Source of the DNA: Lucifuga dentata
Taxonomy: Eukaryota > Chordata > Actinopteri > Ophidiiformes > Bythitidae
Direction: 5' to 3'
Assembly: GCA_014773175.1 (NCBI GenBank)
Contig: VXCM01005572.1
Span: 1-64,000 of the forward strand
DNA: 64,000 nt
Below are positions 44,860 through 56,407 of the stretch, in pieces. The stretch's first letter is position 1. Each line of letters opens with the position of its first letter. Under the pieces are notes generated by a model that worked only from the letters and a program-made list of their open reading frames with translations, was not told the DNA's origin and made no database searches. The position numbers and the translations under genes were made by a program.

Positions 44860-44874
44860 GGTGTCACCTAGTGT
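44860..44874 (-). promoter_or_regulatory. CTCF-like motif in reverse orientation
   Basis: GGTGTCACCTAGTGT agrees with the reverse complement of the CTCF core at about 13 of 15 positions. It sits in a GC-richer patch just after GGTTGGGCGGGGCTG. It is convergent with the forward CSEs of V1-V12. Confidence 0.45.
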
Positions 44875-45333
44875 CAATCGCAGTTAAACCAGTGAGGCAG
44901 GGCAGCACAGGCCAGGGTGGATGAGGAGCAAAAGATTATCCATGTATCTATTCCATGTGTTTCAGTCATTGTGTGTTATAATGTCCTTTTAATTTTACTG
45001 TTAGGCTGTGTATTTACATAAGAAAGAAATTTATGCAGTTTTATTGGACAATACCACCAATAATAATAAAAAAGAAATATGTATACGTCTATCTACAGTT
45101 CTTTAGCAGTGTGAACAATATGAGGACTGTGTTTGAGGTGTATCTCTGATAAAAGCTTCTTACTCTGTTTCCCACAGTGCTGCAAAATATACTAAATTAT
45201 TGATTCTCCATTACATTATCCTGGTTTTGGCAGGCAGCTAAAGTGGCTTACTGTTCAGAGATTGCAGTCCTACAGCAGAGTTGCCTTTGCTCATTTTTAT
45301 ACAAATAAATTCAACAGATTGATCGATGTTATG

Positions 45334-45375
45334 ACCTTGAAATACCATGTCAGCTATGATGTGGTATTTCAAGGT
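45334..45375. repeat. Short hairpin
   Basis: ACCTTGAAATACCA and TGGTATTTCAAGGT form a perfect 14-bp stem around a 14-base loop. Confidence 0.6.
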
Positions 45376-48300
45376 GACAGCTATTTGGTTCTATGCCCCT
45401 TTTCCTTCTTTTCTCTGTCCCTCATACATATGTGTTATCTGTAATCACTTCCTGTTTTCTCCGTTACAAGGGTGTGTCCTTTGTGTGAGTGAGGTTAGCT
45501 CTTCTATCTGTGGTTACCATGGCGACTGTACTCAGGCAGCGATGAAATGAAGTAGTCTGTTTCCAGGGAGCTGCCAGTATGTATCCACCCCCACTCAGAC
45601 ACCATCCCAGCATGTGACTGTGACAAGCAGGAAGGAAACAGGGTGGACACAATGGGTGGCTGAGGGATGGAGAAAGATACAGACAGAAAAAGGAAAATTA
45701 AATGTATTCAAATATACTAATGGTCAGCAGTAGAAATACCAAGTCGGAAGAAGGGTAAAATATGGGAGCAAGTCACAGAAAATTGTGGGAAATGAAAGAA
45801 ATTTTGTATAAAATAGAGAGGATTTTAGAGGAAGACAGACACATACAGCAGATTCAAACCTAAGTGTGAGGTGGTGAGAAATGGGAGCATATGGATGAGA
45901 TGGACAAAAAAAAACAAAAAAACACCACATTAAATCCATGCACAGCAGCTAAATGAGAACATCGCTGGCTTACATGTGTTCACAGATGAAAAGAAGAACT
46001 TATCATCCCCATCCCATCCTGCCAGTTCTCCATTATGCACTCTCTTAGTGGCATTGGGATGTTACAGTCACTAGATTAGCTTTGTCATGCTCAGAAATAT
46101 GGGTTTCATCCTTTCCCATCCAGTAAGGAGACAAAGCTAGAGCATCCTAAGAGGGAAGTATCCAAACCCTGCCTGCTTCTCCTGATAGCATTGTTTAGCA
46201 CCACAAGAACATTCTTTTTGATTTATGCATATGCAGAACCAGGACAACCAAGGAAATATTTAGCCCTTGTAGGGCCTCAGAGGAGGGTATTTGTGCTGCT
46301 TTCCATTCTGTCATGCCCTTTAGCTTGAAAGGGAAGGGAAGTACACAAGGGATGACACAAACAACTGTCTGCAAATGTCCCCTCCACCCCAGCCCCTTTT
46401 TACTGTGTTCACTTGAATAAAAGGATTGTGGTTAATATGAGTCTTAGTTTGGGGAATTTAAATATTGAAAAATTATTTGGCGTGGAATAAAATGTGATGC
46501 GAAGGTACAGCAGCACAGTTTCATAAATAAATAAATAAAAATAAATTGGATGAGTTTGTATGTAATTTGTGTTTGAGATACAAAGCATTTTGTATTTGAA
46601 GAGATAATGAGACATCCAGTGATTGAAAATGTGGCAATAAATGCACTAGGTGACTTATACCAAAAATAGAAAAATGTTAGGGCACCTTCATTGTGATAAA
46701 ACTTTGCTTTTGTGCTTTTGGTTAAATAATATTCTAAAATACAATATCAGGCTGCATGCTATTAGAATATGGATGATATTAGTTTTTTAATTTATTTTTT
46801 ATTTTTTTGATTCATTAATGTAAATCTTGTTGTTAAAATGGATACAGGTGAAGGCAGTTTTTTCCATGCAGACACATACACACACGAACGCACACACATA
46901 GCTGTTTTGGATTATGCCTTAGTGCTTTGTCTTCATGGAAGAGCCTGTTGTGTGGGTAGGAGGAGGGGTGTTGGTCACATGTCCAACCTTGTACTACCAA
47001 TTTGTTCCAATAGAGGGACCAATTGCCCAGGCTACCTCCTCCCACAGTGTTGCTGGCACTGACAGAGTGCTATATACCTTTTCTTTCTATCTATGTTGAA
47101 GATGTTGTTTAGTTAACATATTGTTAGTATCTGTTTTAATTTGAGAGCATACATTTTCTTTAATGTCATGTTAGATTTATTACTGGTGTCATTGTGAAAT
47201 GTTTTATCCCTCTGAAAAGCTGTATAATACACATGCCCTGTCCACAACTGCAAAGGGTAAATGTCAGTAATCTCTTGAATTAAATTAGATATTATGAAAG
47301 GCTTTAGAAGGCCACATTTTACAATTTATTTGGTAAGGAAAGAGTTGTTTTGTCACTTTAGGGTTGATTTCTTTATTTTTTTTTCTTTTTTATTGTAAAG
47401 TCACTTTTTTCCTGACACCACAGACACTGCAATTAGCTGCCCGCCTACACAACAGCCTGCAGACATTTCCTCATTATTTCTCTCTCCTCCTCTGTGAACC
47501 AGCATGAAGAAAAACAGAAAATATTATCAGTAGTGCTACTTAACATTATACCAATTTCAATCTCATTTCTTAATCAGATGTGAATGCTGTGCATGTGGCA
47601 GTTAGAATACACTTCATCTTACTAAACTGTGACTGAAATGACAAGGTTAGAAAATCTTGGGCCAGCTGTGCTGAAGGGTCAAAGTGCATAACAAGTTCAC
47701 TGCTATTTAAGCACCATCACCTTGAGAAGAGGTAAAAATTAACAAAGTACATTCAGTACAGATTTGAGGTGTATGAATATTTAAATTTTGTGTAAATTTA
47801 TACAACAGTGAGGTATAATTTCTACTAAACAAAATGTATGTGATGGCTGTAGTTATTAGTAACTTTTCAAATTAAGATTTCATATTTAATGCATGCAATT
47901 AACTTACAGTATAAGATGTGATGCCTCAGCTACCCATCAGCATATAAAGGAGGCAGACTTAGCAGACTCCAAGGACGAGATATATCATTAAAATGTATCA
48001 ATAGAATAATTTAAAATTACTAATATTGGCATTCATTAACCTAAGTAAACTTTATATTGCAAGACTTTTGCTTGTCACTGAGATCTGTAGCTCTGGTGTT
48101 AGTAGTCTGATCAGAGTACTTCTTTCATCACAGATTGTGACTGACAGCAGACAAGAAAACAAATTTAAAAAAAAAAAAGAATGTTAGGAAGCAGTAGTGA
48201 AAGACTGTTCAGACATTCATTCAGCCTCATGAGCCCCTAAATGTGACCCAAAAATCTTTGAGTTTGCACAATTGTCATTTGTGTATGAGTGAGGGAGTGA

Positions 48301-50121
48301 CAGAAAGAGGCCTTATTCTTAGCATCCCAGATGTTGTCCAGTTCTCTGTGGATCTCTGCTATCCCAGGCACTTGACTCCCTAAAAAGGGAGATTCCATAA
48401 CAGATGTTTAGGGTTGGCAATATGAATGGCTTTTAGAACAGTTGTTACAGTATTAATGAGTGTGAGGCTTGGTTAGTGGAAGGTTATTAATATAAACCAT
48501 TTGTCATAACAGAGAGGGGGTTGCTAATATTCTGGCAGAGATGATGTACAAAGTAGAGGGTGTCAGAATGCTTCAACTCTGCATTCATTCTTTCTGTCAC
48601 TCCTCTATATTTATTATATGTATCATTCAGACATAGCTTTTTTTTCCACTCATCATGAAAAAGGTGTGAGCTCTTGTCTTTCCAATTAAGACTCCAGTTT
48701 TACCCCCAGCCAGCTCTCAGCTGGAACATCAGATGCCTCAGGCTTGAAGCACAGCAGGAGACACTCAAAAGTGGAAAGAGTAGGAAAGGGATGAGTGATT
48801 GGTGCAGTTGGGTTGGGTTGTCTTGTGGATACAATAAATCAGTAAAATGGGAGGCACATCATAATCCTGAAGCAACTTGTAGCTGTTTAAGATGCTAAGG
48901 CTAACATATAAATTGCCCAATCAGCACCATGAATTAGTTGTTTATTGTTGCATAACAGATGTCTTTCTGCTTATAGAATAATTTTAATAACTTTATTTGG
49001 AGCACCCTTGAGTTATAAACAAAATAACTCACAGCTCTGGGCATTGCAAATAAACTAAACTAACTAAAACAGATGGCCATTAAATATGTATGCTGCCAGG
49101 GAGTTCTAATTTATCCTTAAAGGATAAAAGAGCATGGAGAAACAATGATCAAAAGAGAAAGACACAGTCAGGTGTAAAATGTTTGTGTAATAGGGGAGGC
49201 AAACAGCCTCGTTTCATTTTTTCTCACATTGCCAAATACTGACAGAAAATCTGTTAAGTGGTACAGGTTGTGACTGTATCGTAACTTCTAAAATCCCATA
49301 ATAACAACAATTATAAGCTCATAAATGTTCAGAGAAACAATACAATATAGGTATAACATAATTATGAGTCAAGTTTGACTTCTGACTATTGAGTACAGCA
49401 TGCACATTTATTCCTTATAAGGACATTATGCAGGTATTGATTTAAATATATTATATATCACAAATTTGCCTCCTGTGAATTTACTGCCATGGGTATGTTT
49501 AAGTTAACAACTGTTGGTAAGATCATAATGAACTTTTAACAAGCAACAATATGCCTTAATTTAACCAGCATTTAGTTGTTTTGTCAAATCCCTGTGTCTC
49601 CTCTTCCTCCTTATCGTATGAAGAGTCGCTCTGTTATCTACCCATCCACTAGCAAATGAGTGAGTCACTGCTTTCTCCAGTCTCTTGCATTGCCGAGCAC
49701 TGACACCGCCATAGGCAGACCAGGCGTGGGTGAGCAGCGCAACAGACAAGAAAAAAGTTATGTGGGCTGTGGAGGCACATCTTGGCCCAGTGGCTGGAGT
49801 AAATCAAGAAAACTGCGGGTCACAAGGTCATTGCTTCTCTGAGTAAACATATCATGATATTGTTTCATTAGTTAGTGAAAGTCACTTTTATTTATTTATT
49901 TTCTATTGGAGGTGAGCTATTTCACTGAAAAGTGTGAGGACTGAACTTCAGTTGATTGGGCTCTCCACCAAAGTAATGCAGCACTGTTAAAAAATAGACA
50001 TTTTTTTCTGTCATATCGAGTGTGTTAGGAATAAGATCCCATCTAATTAAATTGAATCTGTTTGAAAGTTAAATTTTAATAGCATTCTGATGCCATAGTA
50101 ATTAGAGTGAAATGGCAACAT

Positions 50122-50203
50122 TACTCTTCAAGAAAAGAGGGTTAATACTCAGTATTAATAAGTATTAATGAGCATTAATTTAACCCTCTTTTCTTGAAGA
50201 GTA
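50122..50203. repeat. 82-bp inverted repeat
   Basis: TACTCTTCAAGAAAAGAGGG and its exact reverse complement form the outer part of a 24-bp perfect inverted repeat around an AT-rich centre of repeated AGTATTAAT. Ends in TA on both sides. Either a tiny TIR element or a stable hairpin. Confidence 0.75.
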
Positions 50204-52149
50204 TCTTACTCCAGTCTCACTGTGGGTAAATTATGGGGCTACAGTTGCTTGTAGTTTTGCTTCTTTTAATATACACCAACACAGCCATAACAGTAACTCA
50301 GTGTAACAGTCTCACACTTCACTTTCTTCTCTCCTGTGTTACTTTTAAAGCTCTCCTCTTAACAACAACAGTTAGGAATCAAAATTACCATAAGGGCAAT
50401 GCACATAAAGGACACTCAATATTATAGCTGTGTGGTCAAATAGAATAAGTTGTGAATATCAGACTAATTAGTATAAGTAAATATCCATTGCAGAAATAGT
50501 AATACAACATAACGCTGCAACGTTTTCCTTAAATAATAATGTGGCAGTACAGTGTAATTATGAATACATAATTAAATAGACTAACTGAAATAATTACAGG
50601 AACCCAAAATATCATCTGCACAAACTATGGTTACAGTAATACTGCCATCTTCTATATATGCATATGGTGTTCAGATCAGTCTGTCTGTTTCAGCTTCAAA
50701 ACACCTGTAGTTTGAAAAGTGAATTTGTGGTTTTGTTTGTTTGCTTTTTCATTTTACAAACTTAAATGGAAGTGGGTCTGATTTTCCTATAATAACACGA
50801 TCAAACTCTGACATTTTTACTTATGAATTAGTGAAAATACTAGCTACTGATATTGGCTGTTTCATAGCTTGATGCCTGCAGATTTGTGTGTGCATGTCTG
50901 TTAGTAGATGTGGAAAGGGGCCACAGCTGAAGCATTTTCTCAGGGTAGTCACCTTGAGTGAACAAACTCATAACAGCATGGGCTTCATGAGGTAACAAAT
51001 ATGTGGCGCAAGAGCAACTGCAGCACCAACATCCAATGGCAGGTATCAGAGTAAAACCAACTATAAATCATGAAAGAACAGAAAATAGCTTTATCCTGCC
51101 AGAAAGCTCCAGCGTCCCATCTGAATTGGTTAACAGACCTGATATGGTGAGTTTGCATGTTTAGGCCCAATAAATATTGCCTGCATACATGTTACATTCC
51201 TGACAACCAGTTTCCAAAATATAAAACTGTATTTTAGTTTTCCTGTTATTTTGCTAAATCTCCTAATCTTCAGGTGATACACTCACCTTAAAATTCAGTG
51301 TTTTGCCAGGTAACACCATATGTTCAAATGTAGAACAGATGGTCAATTTCATTTCTCGGTTAAAGCAGTCTTCTCCTGGGACTCTATGCCCTGGCAGAGA
51401 CATATGTTGTCTTCCATGCAGTTGGATCAGTTAAATGACATTACTTTGAAAAAAATTAATAGACATTGTGTTTGCTGTGATGGATTACCTATCTCAAGCA
51501 TTATTCAATTCTCTATATGTTGATTTTAATAGCATGCTGGAATGAACTGAAACCAATGACAGACTGAAAGGTAGGAATAACAATTCTGATATTTATTGCT
51601 CCAATAGTATGTTTTTTTGGAAACAGTGGTCAGTAAGGTAATGTATGTAAAATGGGCTCTAACATGCAAAACCACCGACATGGTCCTTTAAGTGCTTTCG
51701 TCCTGTGGAATATAAAATGATGCTATATGAAACCCTCATTTGAATTATGCTGCAAACGAAACAAATGCGTATGAGAATTATTAGGGGTTGTTACAAAACA
51801 ATCTGCATTTATATTCTTGTCTTTCGTTTATGTTCTGTTTATTTAGATATGTTTAATGTAGCCTGCGTTTGCTCAATAATTTTTTTTCGGTGTAGCGAAA
51901 AGGTTTGTGAGTCATTGTGGGTTCCGATCGATGGGGAGAGGAAGTGTAATCGCAGGGATGGTTCATAAATCGGTATCCAAGCGTACAATGAAAAGGGCGG
52001 GGCACTGACAAAAAGGAGGAAAGATGCTGAGACTGTGCCGAAATCATTTCTCTATGCAGAAATGAAGATGACGCTGGTTACTTTCAATGTACGAATGGGT
52101 TTAAAGAAAAATACATCGATAAAACTCCGGCGTTTTCGTATTTTTATTT

Positions 52150-52152
<3 letters not shown>

Positions 52153-52186
<34 letters not shown>

Positions 52187-52556
52187 CGGAGGTGCTGAAA
52201 TGCAGCCAGCAACGATCGAGCGTCACCCCCTCCTCCTTTGCCCACAGACACCATCACCACTTCGCAGAGAGAGAGAGGGGGAGAGAAAAGAGAGAGGGAC
52301 CAATAGGCAGAATCAATGAAAGGAAAACAAGTCAGTCTCGCTTGGAAGACAGGGAAATTGAAAACATTATCCTGGGCAAAGGAAAACATGGATGCGCATG
52401 GATAAAATCCCTTAAACAAGCACCTGTACAGGGAGGATGCGGTTGTCTCCTTGAGTCAGACTCTTCCCTCGTTTTTAATGAAGTGGGTGGGGACACGCAA
52501 CAGTCTGAAAAGGCGGAATATTTCTCTAAACCGACTGAAAATCCTGCCTGCCTGCG
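52153..52556 (+). promoter_or_regulatory. AlphaC2 upstream region / probable 5'UTR
   Basis: A T run (52153-52182), a GA-rich stretch (52265-52301) and the sequence just before the alphaC2 ATG. No CSE and no CTCCTCC/GTCGCT pair is seen within 700 bp. In mammals the alphaC2 promoter is also one of the few without a CSE. The transcription start cannot be placed. Confidence 0.5.
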
Positions 52557-55142
52557 ATGGCTGTTAGGGAGCGATGCTGTTACAGCGTCAGGGAGAATGT
52601 GCCTTTTTCTTTATATTTAGTTATTTTCGCACTCAGTGGTCTTACAAATGCACAGATACGGTACAGCATTCCAGAGGAGCTGGAGAACGGGGCTATCATT
52701 GGTGACATTGTCCGGGATTTGGGTTTGGACCTAAGAAAACTTTCCACCCGACGCATCAGAATCACATCGGAGAGTGGACGGAGATACTTAACCATAAACC
52801 ACAAAACGGGGAAACTGTTGGTGAGTGACCGCATTGACCGAGAGACACTTTGTGAATTCAGTGGCACCTGTTCACTTAGCCTGGAGGTGGTCGTGGAAAA
52901 TCCACTAGAGGTATACAACGTGGAGGTTGAGATTTTGGATGTTAACGACAACACTCCGCAATTCCCTCGAGAGGAATACCAGCTTGAGGTGTTGGAGTCT
53001 GCTGTCACTGGGTCCAGGTTCCAGATCGAAGGTGCTCAGGATGCCGATGACAGCTCAAACTCCGTGAAGCAATACCGCCTGAGCCCAAATGACCACCTCG
53101 TTTTGGATTCAATTAAACACCTTTCCGACAGTAAGTACATCGAGCTCATTCTTAAAAAACCTTTTGACCGTGAGCTGATGCCCTCTCGTCATCTAGTCCT
53201 CATAGCGATGGACGGAGGCACCCCGCAGCGAACTGGCACAGCCAAAATTAATGTCCGTATCCTAGATTCTAATGACAACGTCCCAGCGTTTGACAGCTCC
53301 GTGTACAAAGTAAAAGTGTATGAAAACTCTCCAAAGGGCGCACTAGTGATCAAGTTAAACGCAACAGACCCCGATGAGGGCTCGAATGGGGAAGTTTTTT
53401 ACTCCTTCAGCAGTTATACACCAGAGAGAGTCAGACAGATGTTTTCCCTGGACACAGACACAGGGGAGATTCGAGTGAAACATAATATAGATTACGAGGA
53501 GACCAACACCTATGAAATGTACATACAGGCAATGGACAAGGGACCAGCACCAGAGGCAGGGCACTGTAAAGTAGTAGTGGACATTTTGGATTTAAATGAC
53601 AACATTCCTGAAATCGTACTTTCTTCACTATCCAGCCCAGTACGCGAAGATGCTCGGGCTGACACAGTTGTAGCACTGATCAGCATAAATGACCGTGACT
53701 CTGGCCTAAATAAACAAGTAACCCTGGAGATCCTGCCTCATTTGCCTTTTAAGATCAAGTCTTTCCGAAACCATTATAGCATTGTCACATCTGCTTTCCT
53801 GGACAGAGAATCCATCCCATCCTACAATGTCACTGTCACTGCCATTGATGGAGGCACTCCAACCTTGTCATCTCACATGACCTTCAGCGTACATGTTGCA
53901 GATGTGAATGATAACCCACCCCGCTTTGAACAGACATCATATACTGTATATATTCCAGAGAACAATGCTCCTGGTGCTTCTCTATGTGTCGTTAAGGCCA
54001 CAGATGCTGATGTTGGAGAAAATGCACGAATCACATATACTGTCCTCAATGACAACAGCCATGGCATCCCTGTGGCTAGCTATGTCAGCATCAAGGCCAA
54101 TACAGGTGAGACCTATGCCCTGCAAGCCTTTGACTTTGAGAAGCTAAGAGAGTTTCACTTTCAGATTAAAGCCCAGGACAATGGTATGCCTCCCCTGAGC
54201 CGTGTGGTCACTGTGTATGTATATATTATGGATCAGAATGACCATGTGCCCAAGATAGTGTACCCACCTGCCAATGGGAGCCGCACTACGGAGATGATAC
54301 TTAAACACTCAGAAGCAGGACTGCTGGTTACCAAGGTGGTGGCATGGGATGGTGATGCAGGGCAGAATGCTTGGCTGCTGTATACACTTCACCAGACCAG
54401 TGCAGATCTTGACCTGTTTAAAGTACATGAGCACACAGGTGAGATCCGTACCACACGGCGTGTCACAGAGGAAAACTCTACATCCTTCATTCTGACGGTG
54501 CTGGTACATGATAATGGCCTACCACCACTCTCCTCCACTGCCACCCTTCATGTGTACATAATGGAGCTGCCACCAAAGTTGACCCCTGACCCCAAGCGCA
54601 TCATCAAGCCCCACAGCCCCCGAATGTTTTCCGATGTCACCATCTACCTCATCATTGCCTTGTGTGCCACCACCTTTGTCTTCCTGGTCACTGTCTGTGT
54701 GCTGGCCATTGTGCGCTGCCATGAATACTGTACCCAGCAGGACTCCTGCTGTTCATGCTGTGTATCCATGAAGAATGTGCCAGATGGGGGCACTTCAGCA
54801 GGCAATCGTGGAGGTGGAGGTGGAGGAGGAGGAGGAGGAGGAGGAGGAGGAGGTGGGGGTGAAGGAGGTGGAGGCAGAGGACAGCCTAACAGCAACGTAG
54901 CACTGCGCCGTGACCTCAAAGTGGAACCACATTATATTGAAGTGCGGCGTAACGGGTCTTTAACCAAAACATACTGTTACAAAACATGCCTGACCGCCAC
55001 ATCAGGGAGTGACACTTTCATGTTCTACAACACGGGACGGCCCCACAGTGGCACCTGGGGCTCAGGCTACATCACTAGCCACAGTGGACAGAGCCAGATA
55101 GTTGTACGGCGTCTAAGTATGCCAGATACAACTTTCATCCAG
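52557..55142 (+). CDS. pcdhac2: Protocadherin alphaC2-like C-type variable exon
   Basis: An uninterrupted 862-codon exon beginning at ATG 52557 (MAVRERCC) with a leader of about 35 residues ending TNA/QIRYS. EC1 loop is CEFSGTC. EC1-6 have their own sequence throughout (borders DVNDNTPQF, DSNDNVPAF, DLNDNIPEI, DVNDNPPRF, DQNDHVPKI) and do not share the homogenised EC5-EC6 of V1-V12. Membrane span about VTIYLIIALCATTFVFLVTV. The tail is diagnostic of alphaC2: VEPHYIEVR, NGSLTKTYCYK and SGSDTFMFYNTG. It has cysteine clusters (CCSCC) and a glycine run of about 18 residues encoded by GGA/GGT repeats (54809-54876). The last codons FIQ precede GTGTGT; the frame beyond the donor is intron. In mammals alphaC2 is expressed constitutively in most neurons rather than by stochastic promoter choice. 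Confidence 0.95.
54809..54883. repeat. (GGA)n coding microsatellite, polyglycine
   Basis: GGA/GGT repeats encoding about 18 consecutive glycines, then EGGGG, in the alphaC2 cytoplasmic part between the CCSCC cluster and the conserved NGSLTKTY block. Confidence 0.9.
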
Positions 55143-55602
55143 GTGTGTCTGTGTCAATATGTGTTTGTCATTTTAGACTGGCTTGTAGCTTTACTGCCAC
55201 ACAAAGCACACTTCATAAAAAGGAAAAGTCTTAGAGAGTTATTATTCAGGTTTACTCTTTTTCAGTGCGACTGAAGTTGACATTTGAGTCTCTTGAGCTG
55301 TAGATGTCTTGCATCTGTTTTGTGTGTGATGATTTAAAAGTTTTACCTTCATTCCTTTTTGGCCTGATTAATTCTTAGGGTGAAAGAAAGGTGAGAGAAG
55401 AGATTTCACTATTTCATTTATATGTATACTTTCATTGCATTAAAGTTTGTACATAATGTTTGACATCTTAATATTTGATAGAAACCTGGCATACATAAAT
55501 GTGGGTAGCTTCTCTAAGTTGTGTGTATGCTTAAGTGGGTGCGTGGTTACACTCTGATCTCTGTTGGATGTGGAAGATAGATGCCCTTGTGTGTCTTTTC
55601 TA

Positions 55603-55603
<1 letters not shown>

Positions 55604-55651
<48 letters not shown>
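55604..55651. repeat. (CT)n microsatellite
   Basis: About 24 CT units in the intron after alphaC2. Confidence 0.95.
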
Positions 55652-55655
<4 letters not shown>

Positions 55656-56354
55656 CATCTCTGCCTCACTCCTTGTTGCTTATTTTCCTCCTCAGTGGAG
55701 CTAGATTTAAGAGATTTCAGTTGCTTGTTTACTTATAATCTCTCACAGCCAGTATACTGGTCTGCTCTGAGCTGTGTGATATCATTCTAGTCCAATAGGT
55801 CCTGAGGGCATTCAGTGGTCAACTCTGGAGAGAGATTCAGTCTGGGAATTAGTGCAGCATTTGCCAGCTTAGAGGGCCACCAGTCCCACTGCACCAAAAT
55901 ATCCATTTCTAGTCACGTACATTTCTCGTGAAGAACAATCAGTCAGAGATTGGGAATCGGTGACGGTGACAAGAATGAGGATGAGAAAGCTGTTTGCATA
56001 ATTTCTGGCTGTAAACTGTTGTAACATCAAATAAACACCACTTGTTTTTGACAGAATTATGTTTTCCCCAAATCCTCTATCATTCTGAGTGCAAGGCACA
56101 GTGTATGAGAAACAAGTAATGAAATAAATAATGAAAGGTTTAAGGTAATTGTTTTTTCACTGCTTGACATATTTCTCAGCAAATGCAAATCATGTTTGTT
56201 CTTTCTGTGTAATTAACTGGCAGCAACATACAGTAGTTTTCAATACTCTTCCTGTATTGGTTGGCTCTGTGCTGATTAGGTGGGGAGCGAAAGGTGATTG
56301 GACACTGTTGATGGTGGAGGTGTGAGCTCTGTATCCATGTGAGGAGTGTTGACC

Positions 56355-56356
<2 letters not shown>

Positions 56357-56403
<47 letters not shown>
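56357..56403. repeat. (GA)n microsatellite
   Basis: About 23 GA units, complementary to the CT array 700 bp upstream in the same intron. Confidence 0.95.

Positions 56404-56407
<4 letters not shown>

Larger units (their letters stand above)
42553..52152 (+). other. 10 kb non-coding interval before alphaC2
   Basis: No cadherin-like coding sequence, and specifically no second C-type (alphaC1-like) exon. Small open frames here have no recognisable content. Items seen: RE1-like site (42726-42746), reverse CTCF-like motif in a GC-richer patch (44860-44874), hairpins at 45334-45375 and 50122-50203, and a half RE1 (TCAGCACCATG, 48921-48931). The patches 43900-44000, 44700-44900 and 49640-49830 are less AT-rich than their surroundings and could be regulatory. 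Confidence 0.6.

Noticed and set aside
48918..48938. RE1 site in sense orientation near 48921 (TCAGCACCATGAATTAG)
   Set aside because: Only the left half matches; the right half (GGACAG) is absent.
42907..52150. Small open frames between V12 and alphaC2 as genes
   Set aside because: All under about 110 codons, no domains, no splice context, ordinary AT-rich or repeat-derived composition.
52192..52620. A 142-codon frame overlapping the alphaC2 start as an upstream gene
   Set aside because: Begins at GTG, contains low-complexity GA-encoded Arg/Glu, and runs in another frame into alphaC2; no homology recognised.
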